64,000 nt of DNA from Pilatotrama ljubarskyi. Lineage: Eukaryota; Basidiomycota; Agaricomycetes; Polyporales; Polyporaceae. Of the stretch, positions 45,353-56,096 are shown piece by piece (the stretch's first letter is position 1; each line of letters opens with the position of its first letter). Position numbers and translations under genes: made by a program. The notes beneath the pieces were generated by a model. It was not told the DNA's origin, searched no databases, and was given only the letters and a program-made list of their open reading frames with translations. The DNA is taken from positions 1 through 64,000 of the forward strand of contig MU277756.1 of NCBI GenBank assembly GCA_022385805.1, written 5' to 3'.

Positions 45353-46767
45353 TCACTGACTCGAACAGCAACCCCTCAGGTAGAACAAGGTGGCCACCCT
45401 CTCCCTTCCGCCCCGTTCCTGCAGCGCCTGCAGCTGCGCCTCATCCCGCATTTCTTCGCGCCATCTCCACACCGTGAACCCCTTCCAAGCCCGCACGGCA
45501 ATCAAGTTTGCCAGCTCCGCCGAAGGGCCTCCCGACGGAGAAGTAGGAGCGGCACACGATGCTGCATCCTGCGCGTATTTGTCGGAGGAGCGGACGCGTC
45601 CGTCGACGTCGAGGACGCCCCGCTCGAGGGCGACGGGGTCTGCGATGTCTTCTATGGATAGGATTTTCTCGCTAGAGTCCTTTGCCTCGTGGACCAATAG
45701 GGAGGGTGGTAGAGCCTTTTGGGTTCCGGGAGAAAGCAGGAACACCAGAGGGTCGGTGCTCTCGAGCTGCACATGCTGATTAGGGGTGGTGCGAAGTGCA
45801 TGACCACGTACTTACCAGAACGTCCTTCTCGACTGTTGCATTCAGCGTTGGGAAGACGCGTCGATAGGCTAAGACATCTCCCTTCTGCAAGAGACCTCGC
45901 TTTGCGAGACCGGTCAGATCGGCACGTAGCGACTGTTTCCTACCGGTGCACCGCGTGCCGCATCAGTCAGCTCAGCTTTGTGCCAGTGGTAAGCCTCGCT
46001 TGATACCTACTTTTTGGCCTTCACTACCGGTCGATGATCGCGCTCCCAGACCTCATCTTTCCAGTCGACATGAAGGCCACCTGCCCTTGCGCCATCTTGA
46101 AATTTCGTGAGCTCCTCCGAGGCTTTCTTCCCCAGCCAAGACGAGAAGAGATGGTCTTGGAACGTGTGTGCCGCCGAGAGGAAGAAGGGTGACGTGAACA
46201 CTGTCGGGTCTAAAGTCGCTGACGTCCGCGCCGCTGCCCTAGGACTCGACGCGTCCTCAGGAGCGTCAATGTCCATGTCCTTCGCAACGTCCTGGGCACT
46301 CCGTTTGTCGGAGTCGGGAGGTGAATAGTCCGGATGCGTCGGACACACATTCGGTGTATATGTCGTGAACGCGGTAGGAGGGAGGAGCGCGCAAAGCCGG
46401 TTCTGCGCCTCCGGCGGCAGCTCCAAGAAGTTCGTGTAGTTGATCACTTCCTGCGGATAATTACGCAAAGATTTAGCACCGCCGTCCTCACCGTGCACTG
46501 TCGTGCTACGAGACTCACGGATATATCGATCTTGGTAATCTTGCTCTTCGGGTTTGTCAAGAGGTACTCCAGCTTCTCAGCCGAGGTCTTGTCAGCCGCT
46601 GGTCGCGCCTTTCGTTTGCCCTGAGCAGGGGACTCTGTTTCGGCAATTGTAGTAGTAGCCTGAGCCTGGGCCACGGTTGACGTCTTCGGCGGAGGATTAG
46701 CTGGTGTCCGCCCACTTCGACGCGTCGGGCGCGCTGATGTCGAGGGCGAAGGATCCTCCATGTTCAC
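45353..46767 (-). CDS. ASXH-domain protein with C-terminal RAMA-like domain
   Basis: Four exons (46767-46519, 46450-46011, 45939-45816, 45766-45353) give 408 aa. A disordered basic N-terminus (PTRRSGRTPANPPPKTS) leads into the Asx homology domain: LEYLLTNPKSKITKIDISEV, LPPEAQNRLCALLPPTAF and FQDHLFSSWLGKKASEELTK. ASXH is the part of Asx/ASXL proteins that binds the BAP1-type H2A deubiquitinase. The second half looks like a RAMA domain: LTGLAKRGLLQKGDVLAYRR, GVLDVDGRVRSSDKYAQDAA and AVRAWKGFTVWRW, a module predicted to read modified DNA. Likely a nuclear chromatin factor. After the WRW motif the frame ends at 45353, but a second frame stays open and protein-like to 45267 (see findings). Confidence 0.75.
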
Positions 46768-47400
46768 CTCTATATCGAGTTGCTACTCCCGGCGAGGATA
46801 CGCGGAGACGACGAGAGTTCTTGGCGACTCGGCCGAGTAGTAGTTAGTCGGAAGTGCAGAAACCGAGCGGAAGAAACAATATCTGTGTCCCCCTAGATGT
46901 AGGTGACCCCGGTCGTTTTGCAAAGTACGAATGAGCGTACGTGATGATGCTCAGCACTGCAGCACGTCCTGTCCGACCAAGATGCGGTCAAGATCGTAGT
47001 GGCAGTGGCGACGCTTTACGTCCTGCGCAAACGCCCATGGCCCTTATATGTCAATTGACTTGCCAGATGAGGTTTGTCAAGCCTCGCTCAAGGTATGTAC
47101 ACGATCACAACTTACAAATACTCCTACACGTCTTGAAGCTTCCGTGCATCTCGTCAGGTTTCTTCTCGCGTTCATCCTACAGTCGATGCTGCCTGCAACA
47201 GTGCCAAGGGCCAGACGTGCTCCAACCAAACTCACCGACCGAGAGATAGATACGCCGCTCGGCAGTAGTGCGCACGTCAACAAAGCCCTGACGCAGCGCC
47301 GTATCGCAGCCGCAGACCAACAACGCATTCCCCGTACGGCGGTGTTGACAACTACGACATTACGGCGGCGTGTAAGCCGCCAATCCATAGGGTAAGCAAA
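46768..47400. other. Upstream region of the ASXH gene
   Basis: About 630 bases; no gene seen. It holds the ASXH promoter and ends in the repeated 3' block of the WCDGLG array. Confidence 0.5.
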
Positions 47401-47520
47401 GGTAAGGTATCTCGGTATGATATACTCGGAGCAGTATCAGCGCACGGTATTATCGAGTGCATCTAGAGAGGAGAGTCCCCAAATCTGAAGTCCATAGTCC
47501 GAAAGATGACGCGAAGTGAC
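47401..47520 (-). repeat. 3'-flank repeat block, copy A
   Basis: Contains TCGGAGCAGTATCAGCG and TAGTCCGAAAGATGACG, matching blocks downstream of the other two WCDGLG genes (49291-49405 and 52341-52440). It lies just past the stop of the first gene and marks the unit that was duplicated. Confidence 0.6.
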
Positions 47521-47708
47521 GCCCAGTCCAGTCCAATGCCGACGCGCACCCATAACGAGAAGAGGGCCACTGCCAGGGTGCGAAGAAACTCCGACCACTC
47601 CTTTTGATATTGTGGAGAGAATCGAAGTCCAACCGGTCGGGGCCCAGGGAAACGCGCGCCGCGTTTGCCGCCACCGACAGAAGCAAGAGCGACCTGGGCG
47701 TGGATCGC

Positions 47709-48558
47709 TCAAGCACGTGTGTTGAAGATGACCTGGAGCTTGACGGGGTAGCACGAGTCGAAGTCCTCGCCGTGGTCGGGGATCGGCTTGTAGAACACGA
47801 CGTTCTGCGTGCCGACCTGGCAGAGCGAGAACGAGTCAGTGTCGCCGTTGACCGCTAGGAAGGGGTGGCCCGTGCCGTGGCCGGCCGGGTCGACGTCAGC
47901 CTGCACAGAGAAATGTGGTCAGATGTTGTACGAGCGGTCATAATCTCAAGGGAATAGAGGAGAACGGGGAGTAGCTCGAGTGATGACGAGTCAAACGCGT
48001 CGGAGGCGTACTTCGAAACACGAACAAGGGTGGAGCGAAATGCCGGAAAGGATTACTCACTACTGCGCAGTAGATCTGTGCCCCGGCAGTGGGGTCAGCA
48101 CCGTTCTGCACAAGGAAGCCGAGCTGGGAGCCCTCCTGAACGATGAGGGCCCGGGCAGGGGTCGTGTTGGCGCCGTTGATGACGAGCGTGCCGTTCATGA
48201 GCGAGACGGAGGTGTAGTCGTTGAAAGGGAACGACGCGTACGTCTACGACCGCAACACGTCCCCAGTAAGCGCGTGCACGCGTCGATGCAAAGGTACCGA
48301 AGAGCGTACCGCAAAGCGCCTCAATTCCGCGCCCGAGATCGCGCCGCCCGAGGCGAGGACGAGGGGCGCGCCGGTGGTGTTCGTGTTGGGTCCGGTGGCG
48401 TTGTACGCGGCTAGGGTGAAGTCCAACGCCTCATCAAACGCGCCGCCGCCGAGTCCATCGCACCACGGCCCGGGAGTCGCACGGGGGAGCTTCACGGCGG
48501 GGAAGGCCATGGCGGAGATGGCAGTGAAGCCGAGGGTGAGGAGGCTAAGCGCGAGCAT
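47709..48558 (-). CDS. Small secreted protein, WCDGLG family, copy A
   Basis: Three exons (48558-48310, 48243-48061, 47900-47709) give 207 aa. Signal peptide (MLALSLLTLGFTAISAMA), then PWCDGLGGGAFDEALDFTLA, a Thr/Asn-rich loop with sequons, MNGTLVINGA, GAQIYCAV and SFSLCQVGTQNVVFYKPI, ending with SCYPVKLQVIF. Four Cys are conserved across the three copies in mature protein and could form two disulfides. Same exon layout as copies B and C. I recognise no catalytic motif. Secreted, all-beta by appearance; role unknown. This copy is the most divergent (insert PDHGEDF near the end). Confidence 0.85.
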
Positions 48559-48682
48559 CGTGATAGGAAGGTACTAGGACGTGCAATCTTGGGGTCGAAA
48601 GAGGAGAGAAGGAGAGACGCGAGTCGGGCGAAGAAGGCGAAAGGCGAAGGCGAAAGGGGAGCGCAAGTCGGAAGGCGGCGGG

Positions 48683-48690
48683 CTTATATA
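48683..48690 (-). promoter_or_regulatory. TATA box of WCDGLG copy A
   Basis: TATATAAG on the minus strand, about 130 bases before the ATG at 48558. The same element sits at nearly the same distance in the two other copies. Confidence 0.65.
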
Positions 48691-49290
48691 TGAGCTGGGA
48701 ACGTGGGCCGTGCCGCCGTGGCAGTGAGCGGCGTGAAACGCGACTGGCGGACGGGTGCATTGGAATATTAGATTTGTCGTCACTGGTGATGCTTCTTCTT
48801 GGCTTCAGCGATGCGCCGGACATCAGTCGAGTTCGCCGCCAAGATCACAGGTGTGGAAAAGAGCACGCCTGGAAGGTCGACAGCATTGCCAGCTGGGCCA
48901 GACTAGAATGTCACAAGTCCTGTATGCCGACTTTCCGTCGTGTAGTCGTCGACGGAGACACGAAGAAGAGTACACGAGACAAGAGTCTGGATTGCGAGCG
49001 CGATTCAGTTGAGACTGCCATCATGTCGAATGAAGCTGGGAAGAGAATGGTCAAGAGGCAAGAAGTGAGCAGCCTGGATGGCGGACTCCTCGCCGGGCGT
49101 CTCCGCCGCTCTGGCTTCCAGGGCTTCAGCCAAGTCCTGACTAGTAGTTGAGACAGCTCGAGGCTTGTCGGGAATCGGGATCCAATAATCCAAAGTGACG
49201 AGAGCACAATTGCAGCAAATCTGAGCAGATACTTTATTCCAATTACGTAGACCAACGAGCTATAGCTTGTCGCAGTCCTACGGGTATGTA
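48691..49290. other. Spacer between WCDGLG copies A and B
   Basis: About 600 bases. A plus-strand frame (48690-49151) overlaps a similar minus-strand frame (48911-49450); neither has a motif, so I call neither. Confidence 0.45.
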
Positions 49291-49405
49291 ATGGTGGGTA
49301 ACTACGCGTGCAGTATGAGGTTGACGGATACATCGAGAGCAGTATCAGTGTGGGGTAATATAGCCGTAGATGGTTTCCGACAGTCCAATGTCCAAGACGT
49401 GAGAT
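49291..49405 (-). repeat. 3'-flank repeat block, copy B
   Basis: Contains ACTACGCGTGCAGTA, ACATCGAGAGCAGTATCAG and TCCGACAGTCC, shared with 52341-52440 and partly with 47401-47520. Confidence 0.65.
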
Positions 49406-49493
49406 GTATCGTGATGTCCGAGGAATGTCATGAGATGCAGGGTGAACCATGGAAGGACCTCATTGCTCAGGCCGCGAAGAAAACGCGTGCCTC

Positions 49494-50248
49494 TCAGTTG
49501 CTGGGGATGATCTGCAGCTTGACGGGGTAGCACGCCTCATTGCGGTCGGCCGCGGCCTTGTAGATCACGACCTGCTGGTAGGTCTCCCTGCAGATGGAGA
49601 ACGAGTCGGCGTCGCCGTTGACCGCGAGGGTCGCGTAGCCCGTGGGGTCGGGGTTGGCCTGCGCGAAGCGAGCAGCCGTCAGTAATCACGCTCAAGGCGG
49701 CAGAGAAGGAAAGACATCGCAGAGTAGAGCGACACTCACCACACCGCAGTAAATCTGCGCACCGTCCAAAGGGTTGATGGGGGAGCCGTTCGTGCTCGTA
49801 ACGAAGCTGAGCTCGGACGCGTCCTGGACTTGGACCGCACGGGCAGGCTTGGGGCCGTCGTTGAGGACGATCGTGCCGTTCACGAGCGAGAAGGACGGGT
49901 AGTCGTTCGCGCCGAACGAAGCCCATGTCTAAGCATTCCGCGTCACTCAGTCAGGCGTGCAATCGTATCACAGCAGTGGAACAAGACACGTACGCCAAAG
50001 CGCCTGATCTCGATGCCGGCGAAGGCGCCGCCAGTGGCGAGGACGAGCGGCGTGCCGGTCGAGTTCGCGTTGGGCAGGGTGGTGTTGAGCGCCGCGAGGG
50101 TGACGTGCGACACGTCGTCGAACGCGCCCGCACCGAGCCCGTCGCACCAGGGTCCAACGGCGGCGTCCCTAGCAAGGTTCGCGGCGGGGAACGCGGTGAC
50201 GGTGGAGGCAGCGGTAAGGCCGGCGGCGATGAGGCTGAGGGCGAACAT
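49494..50248 (-). CDS. Small secreted protein, WCDGLG family, copy B
   Basis: Three exons (50248-49994, 49928-49740, 49658-49494) give 202 aa. Signal peptide MFALSLIAAGLTAASTVTA, then GPWCDGLGAGAFDDVSHVTL, TWASFGANDYPSFSLVNGTI, LDGAQIYCGV and SFSICRETYQQVVIYKAAAD, ending NEACYPVKLQIIPSN. Closer to copy C than to copy A. Each intron sits at the same codon as in the other copies. Function unknown; secreted. Confidence 0.87.
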
Positions 50249-50358
50249 TGCAAAAGATGCGAGAAGCGGTTTCGTAAGGACGAAGTGAAGGATAGACGTG
50301 AGTCGAGATGCAGAAGGTGGAGGCGGGGGTGCTAGAGTCTCGGACGCTGAATGGCCAG

Positions 50359-50366
50359 CTTATATA
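50359..50366 (-). promoter_or_regulatory. TATA box of WCDGLG copy B
   Basis: TATATAAG on the minus strand about 118 bases before the ATG at 50248. Confidence 0.65.
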
Positions 50367-51102
50367 CCTATGCCGACGGAGGTCAGGGACGGAGGTGGGC
50401 TGCGATGGCCGCGAGCGAGGCCCTGCATGCCCGGCGTTTCTGCATGTCTCGAGCTGTATGCCTTCATCGCTGCGCGGCGCATCAGGGCCGCCAGACGATG
50501 ATTGGCCTGGGGCTTATGTTGACGTATGTATGCGCGCCTGGCAAACCATCTGACGAGGGCGGAGACGGCGGGGAGTGCCCGTGCTGTGCCAGTAGGTGTC
50601 AGTGCCACTGAGTGGGCGGGTCGAAGAGGACGAGAGCATACGGGACAACAGCCGAGCCTGAGTGCATTTGTCGCTGTGGTGACACCAGGCAGATGGACAG
50701 TCGTGATGGTGTCGGATGTAGGATGAGCACAGTCGTGAAGCGGTGTACGATCGGAGACCAGATAAGTGTTTATTATGACGGTATTACCAGCTTCACTTAC
50801 ATCTGTTACTAGCTCGATCTATGCCCCGGTAGACCCTCTACAACCTCATATCATATTTCCTTATATTCTCTAAACTTACACTACGCTTGCCAATGTGTCT
50901 TGTTTTAACAGGATTGAACTCGCTTCAAGCCTGGACGCGCAGAGTATTTGTACCCTCTACGCTGTCTTCAAGTTCCCGTTACTCCTCCATCAATTGCAAG
51001 TTGCATCAACGTTGATCGCGCCTAGCTACATAGACGACTCCGTGTCCACTGCGTCTCCGTCTCCGTCTAGTCTGCCCAGGTACAAGCTCGAGGCGCCCCG
51101 CC
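50367..51102. other. Spacer, no gene seen
   Basis: About 740 bases with short frames only. AT content rises around 50800-50900 (many TATA, TTATTA), which may be the 3' region of the minus-strand gene at 51103. Confidence 0.45.
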
Positions 51103-51842
51103 TCAATCGTCGACTCTGAATCTCAGCGTCCGGGCCACCAGGCACGCCCTCCCAGCCCTCCGGACAGAGACTGATTCTTTGAGTTGCTCCAGAGCCGTCC
51201 AACGCAGTGGGCCCAAGCCTTCCTCCGTCTGCGCTCGCTCAAGGAGCCGGAGCTCTCGCGCGTGCTCCTCGAGCTTGGACAAGAAGCCCATGTACCGCAG
51301 GACGCCGCTCGGCTCCGTGAGGTCGAACCTGCGTTCCGCCGTATTGCGATCGACGACGTAAAGGCACTAGGAACAGCGCCGTGATGAGCCCGACGTGAGA
51401 TTCTCGCTTGTCTGCTAGAGTATGAAATGTTGTTGCCAAGAGCTCACCTCACCTACCGATGAATACCAGGCCATAGTAATGATGCCGTACGGGCCGCAGA
51501 CAGACAGTCCGTACATTGCGAAGCCTGTGACGCCGAAGATCGAGAGGAAGTGTGCGGCGCTGACGCAGGCCATGCGCTGCAGGTTGCGAGTGGGATTGTC
51601 GAGGGCGACGCCAAAATCCTGGTAGTGCACCAGTAGCAGGGGGCCCAGCTCGAGCGCCGCCTTATTCGTCTGTGCAAAGCCATCGCACGCCGAACTACCA
51701 TCGCGACTGCAATGGTCAAGGCCATGGTGCGTTGGGGAACGCTTACCGCCCAGCGGAGGTGAAGTTCTGCATACCGGAGGGTCAAGAAGTTGTTGTTCGC
51801 ACTGAGAATCCAATCGAAGAGTATCGTAGAGTGCTCGCACAT
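51103..51842 (-). CDS. Hypothetical 190-aa protein with a hydrophobic segment
   Basis: Three minus-strand exons (51842-51747, 51669-51457, 51366-51103) join in phase 0 with normal borders. The protein starts MCEHSTILFDWILSANNNFL, has a hydrophobic stretch at about residues 68-97 (FLSIFGVTGFAMYGLSVCGP), and ends in a charged helix (MGFLSKLEEHARELRLLERA). I do not recognise it. It may lack upstream exons, since the region to 52150 has further open frames. It splits the WCDGLG array, so it either predates the copying or moved in. Confidence 0.42.
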
Positions 51843-52340
51843 CTACGGGATCTCTACTCGTGGACGATAGACAACCTCGTCCGGGAGCGCCAAAAGCGCC
51901 AAGATCTATCCCGCGTATGTGGTGAGGAGGTCACAGAGTCGACGTAGCTGGTGCGTCTTCAAGCTTCAGTCCGCAGTATCTCAAGCCAACTCAGGCCCCG
52001 TGTTCGCGTTCGTCCTCATTGCGATGGTCTCCTCGTGCCTGGTCACTGGCAATGGCGCACTTCCTCCTTCAGATTCTCACTGCAGCCGTTCCACTGCCTC
52101 GTCGCAGGTGTCTTCTTTGTGCTACTAGCAGCGTGGGTTCGCACTGTGCGCCTCAATCTTGACACTAATGCGGGAGGCTCTGGTCGACCTTGACTCGGAG
52201 TTCACCCTAGTTCACCCGAGGGCAAAGAGACAGCAAACGAACGATTCGTATTAAGCAGGTCAACCAGCTCGTCGCGAGCAGTACTAGCAGGAGCACCACT
52301 AGCACCGCCCACGCTATTGCCGGCCTTACAGGTACATAAA
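51843..52340. other. Spacer upstream of the hypothetical gene
   Basis: About 500 bases; open frames exist on both strands (plus 51951-52193, hydrophobic VAGVFFVLLAAWVRTVRL) but I cannot tie any to a gene. Confidence 0.4.
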
Positions 52341-52440
52341 GGTGAGGTACTACGCGTGCGGTATCCAGGGGATGATACATCGAGCAGTATCAGCGTGGTG
52401 TAGTACCTAGAGAACGGGTCCGAAAGTCCGAGGGGTGAGA
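52341..52440 (-). repeat. 3'-flank repeat block, copy C
   Basis: Contains ACTACGCGTGCGGTA, ATACATCGAGCAGTATCAG and GTCCGAAAGTCCGAGGGG; the first two match 49291-49405 almost base for base, the last matches the block at 47401-47520 in part. Confidence 0.65.
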
Positions 52441-52545
52441 TAGCGTGATGTTCTGTCCGACAGCGCTCAGGGGATCATGGTCACGATGTGCGGGAGGCCA
52501 GAGGACTCGGGGAGGAGCTCCCAGTGGCCGGAGGACATGCGCCGT

Positions 52546-53297
52546 TCAGTTCACAGGGATGAGCTGGAGCTCAACGGGGTAGCAGGCCTCGTTGCGGTCC
52601 GCCGCGGCCTTGTAGATGACGACCTCCTGCGTGCCCTCCCGGCAGATAGAGAACGAGCTGGCGTCGCCGTTGACCGCAAGAGTCGGGTAGCCCGTGACAG
52701 AGCCCGCGGGGTCGGTCTTGGCCTGTGGCGAGACGAAGTGATCAGACATAGTCCTCTGCGCGGATACGGCGGAATAGACACTCACGACACCGCAGTAGAT
52801 CTGCGCGCCGGCCAAGGGGTCCGCGGGGTCGGAGGTGGACTTCGTGATGAAGTTGAGCTCGGACGCGTCCTGGACCTCGATCGCCTGCGCGGGCTTGGGG
52901 CCGCCGTTCAGGATGATGGTGCCGTTGGCGAGCGAGAAGGACGAGTAGTCGTTCGCGCCGAACGAAGCCCAGGTCTGCACAAATCGCCCCGAATTGGCTC
53001 ACGTTAGCACCGGAAGCACATCGGATGGGGGAACGCGGAACGCACGGCGAAGCGCCTCATCTCGATGTTGTTGAAGAAACCGCCCGTGGCGAGGACGAGC
53101 GGCACCCCGGTGCTGTTGGTGTTCGCACCAGTGGTGTTGAGCGCCGCGAGGGTGAGGCCCGACCAGGTGTCGAACGCGCCGGCACCGAGGCCGTCGCACC
53201 ACGGACCAACAGAGTCGGCCCTGGGGAGCTTGGCGGTGGGGAGAGCCATGGCGGAGGCGGCGGTGAGGCCGAGGGTGAGGAAGCTGAGCGCGAACAT
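52546..53297 (-). CDS. Small secreted protein, WCDGLG family, copy C
   Basis: Three exons (53297-53046, 52974-52786, 52722-52546) give 205 aa. Signal peptide MFALSFLTLGLTAASAMA, then GPWCDGLGAGAFDTWSGLTL, LATGGFFNNIEMRRFA, TWASFGANDYSSFSLANGTI, AGAQIYCGV and SFSICREGTQEVVIYKAAAD, ending ACYPVELQLIPVN. Exon lengths nearly equal those of copy B, a recent duplicate. Secreted; function unknown. Confidence 0.87.
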
Positions 53298-53413
53298 CGT
53301 GAAAGATGAGGAGTGCGGTGTCGGAAAGACTAAGTGAAGGAGAGACGTGAGTCGGGATGCGAACAAGAACAAGAACTGGGGATGGAGAATCGGAGGGGCC
53401 CCAGCATCGCCGG

Positions 53414-53421
53414 CTTATATA
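53414..53421 (-). promoter_or_regulatory. TATA box of WCDGLG copy C
   Basis: TATATAAG on the minus strand about 124 bases before the ATG at 53297. Confidence 0.65.
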
Positions 53422-54385
53422 CCGAGAGGATGTGAGATGTCATGCCGCGTGCTCCGAACGGCTCCATGAACCAGGCTGGCAACTGTCTGCAGCCTCTTGC
53501 AGCGGAACGTGCACGCACGCAGCGCTAGCCGTAACCTGGGGTGATGGCGATGGCGGTGATGATTGAAGATCGTCGGTACAGCACTGCTTGCCGACGGCTA
53601 CTGAACGCCTCAGAGCCTGATCTTCTGCCACCACGGCGCATGCTGTGAGCCTGAGCCGGACGCGGCCCGAAAGGCGATGATTGACCGCCTGTGATCACCT
53701 CGAGTATGTATATGAGTGAAGTGGGGACGTATAGCTTGTCGAATGGCAGCCATAGTAATCATGGTCCTCTAGAGCCAGCGAGGTGTAAAGAGGGCGAGAG
53801 GATATGGAACGAAAAAGAAAATACATTGACTGCTTCTTCCCAGGCCTCGCTACGGGCACTTGAGGATGAGCGAATGCGTACGAACGCGACGAGTACTCCA
53901 TAGCTCGACGTCGCCCCGGATGACAGAAGTCCTCCAAAGTTTGTGTATATCCCGACCAACACCGATCGGGCGCACTACTGAACTGAGACGCGAGCTCACG
54001 ACACTTCTTGCAGTACGAACCACACGCACCTGACGATTTCATCTGTGGGCAGAAGCTGCCAGCATAGCAACTGCGACGCGTGTTCCCTTGCCATCACACG
54101 ATCTTCGGCGATGCTTCACCTGTACAAAGACGTCGTGAGAGAGCAGTGCTTCCCAACATGGCGTAGTAAGAACATGTACATATCTGGTCACAGTCAGGAG
54201 GCTTAAAGGACTTGCCCGACGCCGGCCTTTAGAGATCGCTAATACATTACTGATGGGTTCGGACGCTTTTTGCGCCCGTCGTCCCGCCTTCATCACAACA
54301 GCGGAGTTGGAGAGACCGAGACATGGCTACAACCAGATGGACGTGCTATTGTACAGAATGACTGACCTCCGCAAGGCTTCACCGT
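53422..54385. other. Intergenic, no supported gene
   Basis: About 960 bases between copy C and the GH5 gene. A minus-strand frame (53695-54042, 115 aa, several Cys) has no signal peptide or motif and is not called. Confidence 0.45.
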
Positions 54386-56096
54386 TCACTTCTCCTGCCC
54401 CACCAGCGTCGCGTTGTCCATCAAGATCTTGTTGAGTCCGTCGCGGTGCAAGCAGTTGTCGAAGCTGAAGCTCTTCGCGATGGCGTCCAGCTCCTCCTCG
54501 CTCTTGCCGCGGAAGTGCTCCGCCCACTCCTGCACGAGGAACTCGGACAGCAGGATGTTACGCGCCAGCCGCCCAACTCGGTCCGAGAGCTTCCAGACGG
54601 GCGCAGGGTACAGGTTCTGGTGCTCGGGTTTCACCTCCCGCTTGATGAGGTCAATCAGAGGCTGGTAGATGTCCCGAACATGCGAGTCGTCTGCGCCCCA
54701 GGCGTCGATGGCGAGCCGGTGCTTCTTCGCGAGGAAGTCCTTGAAGAGGGTCATGTAGGGCGTCTCCCGGGAGACGTACACCATCCCCTGGAAACCGATG
54801 TCCTTGTAGAGCCAGATGGACCAGCTCAGGCGGTCCTAGCGGCGTGTTAGCATCTGCTTACTGCCACGAGCGGAACGAGACCAATGACATACCTTGTTAT
54901 AGATGCTGAGCTGGTCCTGGAGCACCCTGTACCGCTGCTCGTTGATCGCCTCGGTCCGATCGCCCTCGTACTCCTTACGCGCATACACCGGACCCCATTC
55001 GCCGTTCCACACGCACAGACCACGCTCGTCCATCCACTGCCGCTTCTTCTCGTAGCTCCTCCTCAAGCGATGCCGCTGCGTGTCCGTGCCCGTGTACGCC
55101 TCAGGCGAGGCCGGGAAGCCGAAGACCGAGTAGTCGTGGATCGAGTACGCGACGTTCTCCCACCTCTTATGCGCGTCGCCGAAGTGCGAGAAGTCAGACG
55201 CGAACGTGTTGCCGTCGAGGAAGAGGGCGTGGTGCGGGTCGATGCTGCGTATCGCCTCGTACAGGCGGTCGTACACGTCGATCACGCGCGTGTGGTACGG
55301 GTCGGTCGGCTCGTTGAGCGGGTTGTAGCCCGCGATCCAGGTGTTGTTCACGTAGTGCTTCGCGAGCTCCTCCCAGAGCCAGACGACGCGGTCCTGAAAG
55401 TCCTTGTGGTTCCAGAAGTTCGCGATGTGCGTGCCGGCGTCGGCGTGCCAATCGGTATTTTGCCCGCCGGGCGCGGTGTGGAGGTCGAGGATGGTGTAGA
55501 TGCCGTGCTTCGCGCATAGGTCGATCACCCGGTCGAGGTGCTTGAAACCCTCGGGCTTAAGCACTCGGGGGTTCATGTCATCTGGGGTGGGAACTCAACT
55601 TTTTGATCAGTGTTCAAGGATTCCGTTCGGCTTACCCTCGAAGTGTCTGTAGTTGAACGGGAGCCGGATGCAGTTCAGACCCAGACTCTTGAAGAAAGCC
55701 GCATCCGCGTCGGTGAAGAAGTACTCGAGAAACTGATACTCATTCGTCAGCACGCATTCGACCGTGATACAGCACACATTCCTCACCTTGTCGAAGAAGA
55801 ACTCGGACTTCTCCTTGCCGACTACATCGGCGAGAGCGGCACGGATTTGAAACTCGCATCCAGGATAGCCTGCGGTACGTCAGCTTGACTGCTGCAGCGG
55901 TTAATGCGACCAGGCGCAGGTAATCACCGCTGATAAAATTCTCCATGCTGCGAATCCAGTGGGTCAGTCGAACTTCCCAGCTAAGGCAGAAGAGATGTAC
56001 GTACTTCATCCATCCACCGAGACCCGCGCCCCTCAGGATGATTTCCTTGCCATTCTGATCAACGATCTTCGTGCCGGAGACCTTCAAGTATGCCAT
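54386..56096 (-). CDS. Glycoside hydrolase family 5 enzyme, minus-strand copy
   Basis: Multi-exon gene; exon 1 is 56096-56005 (MAYLKVSGTKIVDQNGKEII then LRGAGLGGWMN). The (beta/alpha)8 core of GH5 follows: RLPFNYRHFEDDMNPRVLKP, ILDLHTAPGGQN, the acid/base Glu in AGYNPLNEPTDPYHT, HDYSVFGFP, and the nucleophile Glu in LCVWNGEWGPVYARKEYEG. A C-terminal extension of about 130 residues contains FQGMVYVSRETPYMTLFKDF and ends VGQEK at 54386. No signal peptide, so probably intracellular. GH5 covers many beta-glycan and glycoside hydrolases; the substrate is not set by these motifs. The intron after SIYNK has a normal GT donor. Sister gene at 56578. Confidence 0.9.

Noticed and set aside
51672..51947. 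Plus-strand frame of 91 codons opposite the hypothetical gene at 51103-51842
   Set aside because: It looks protein-like but has no partner exons, whereas the minus strand gives three phase-matched exons; kept as the weaker option.
53695..54042. 115-codon Cys-containing minus-strand frame
   Set aside because: No signal peptide, no motif and no splice support.
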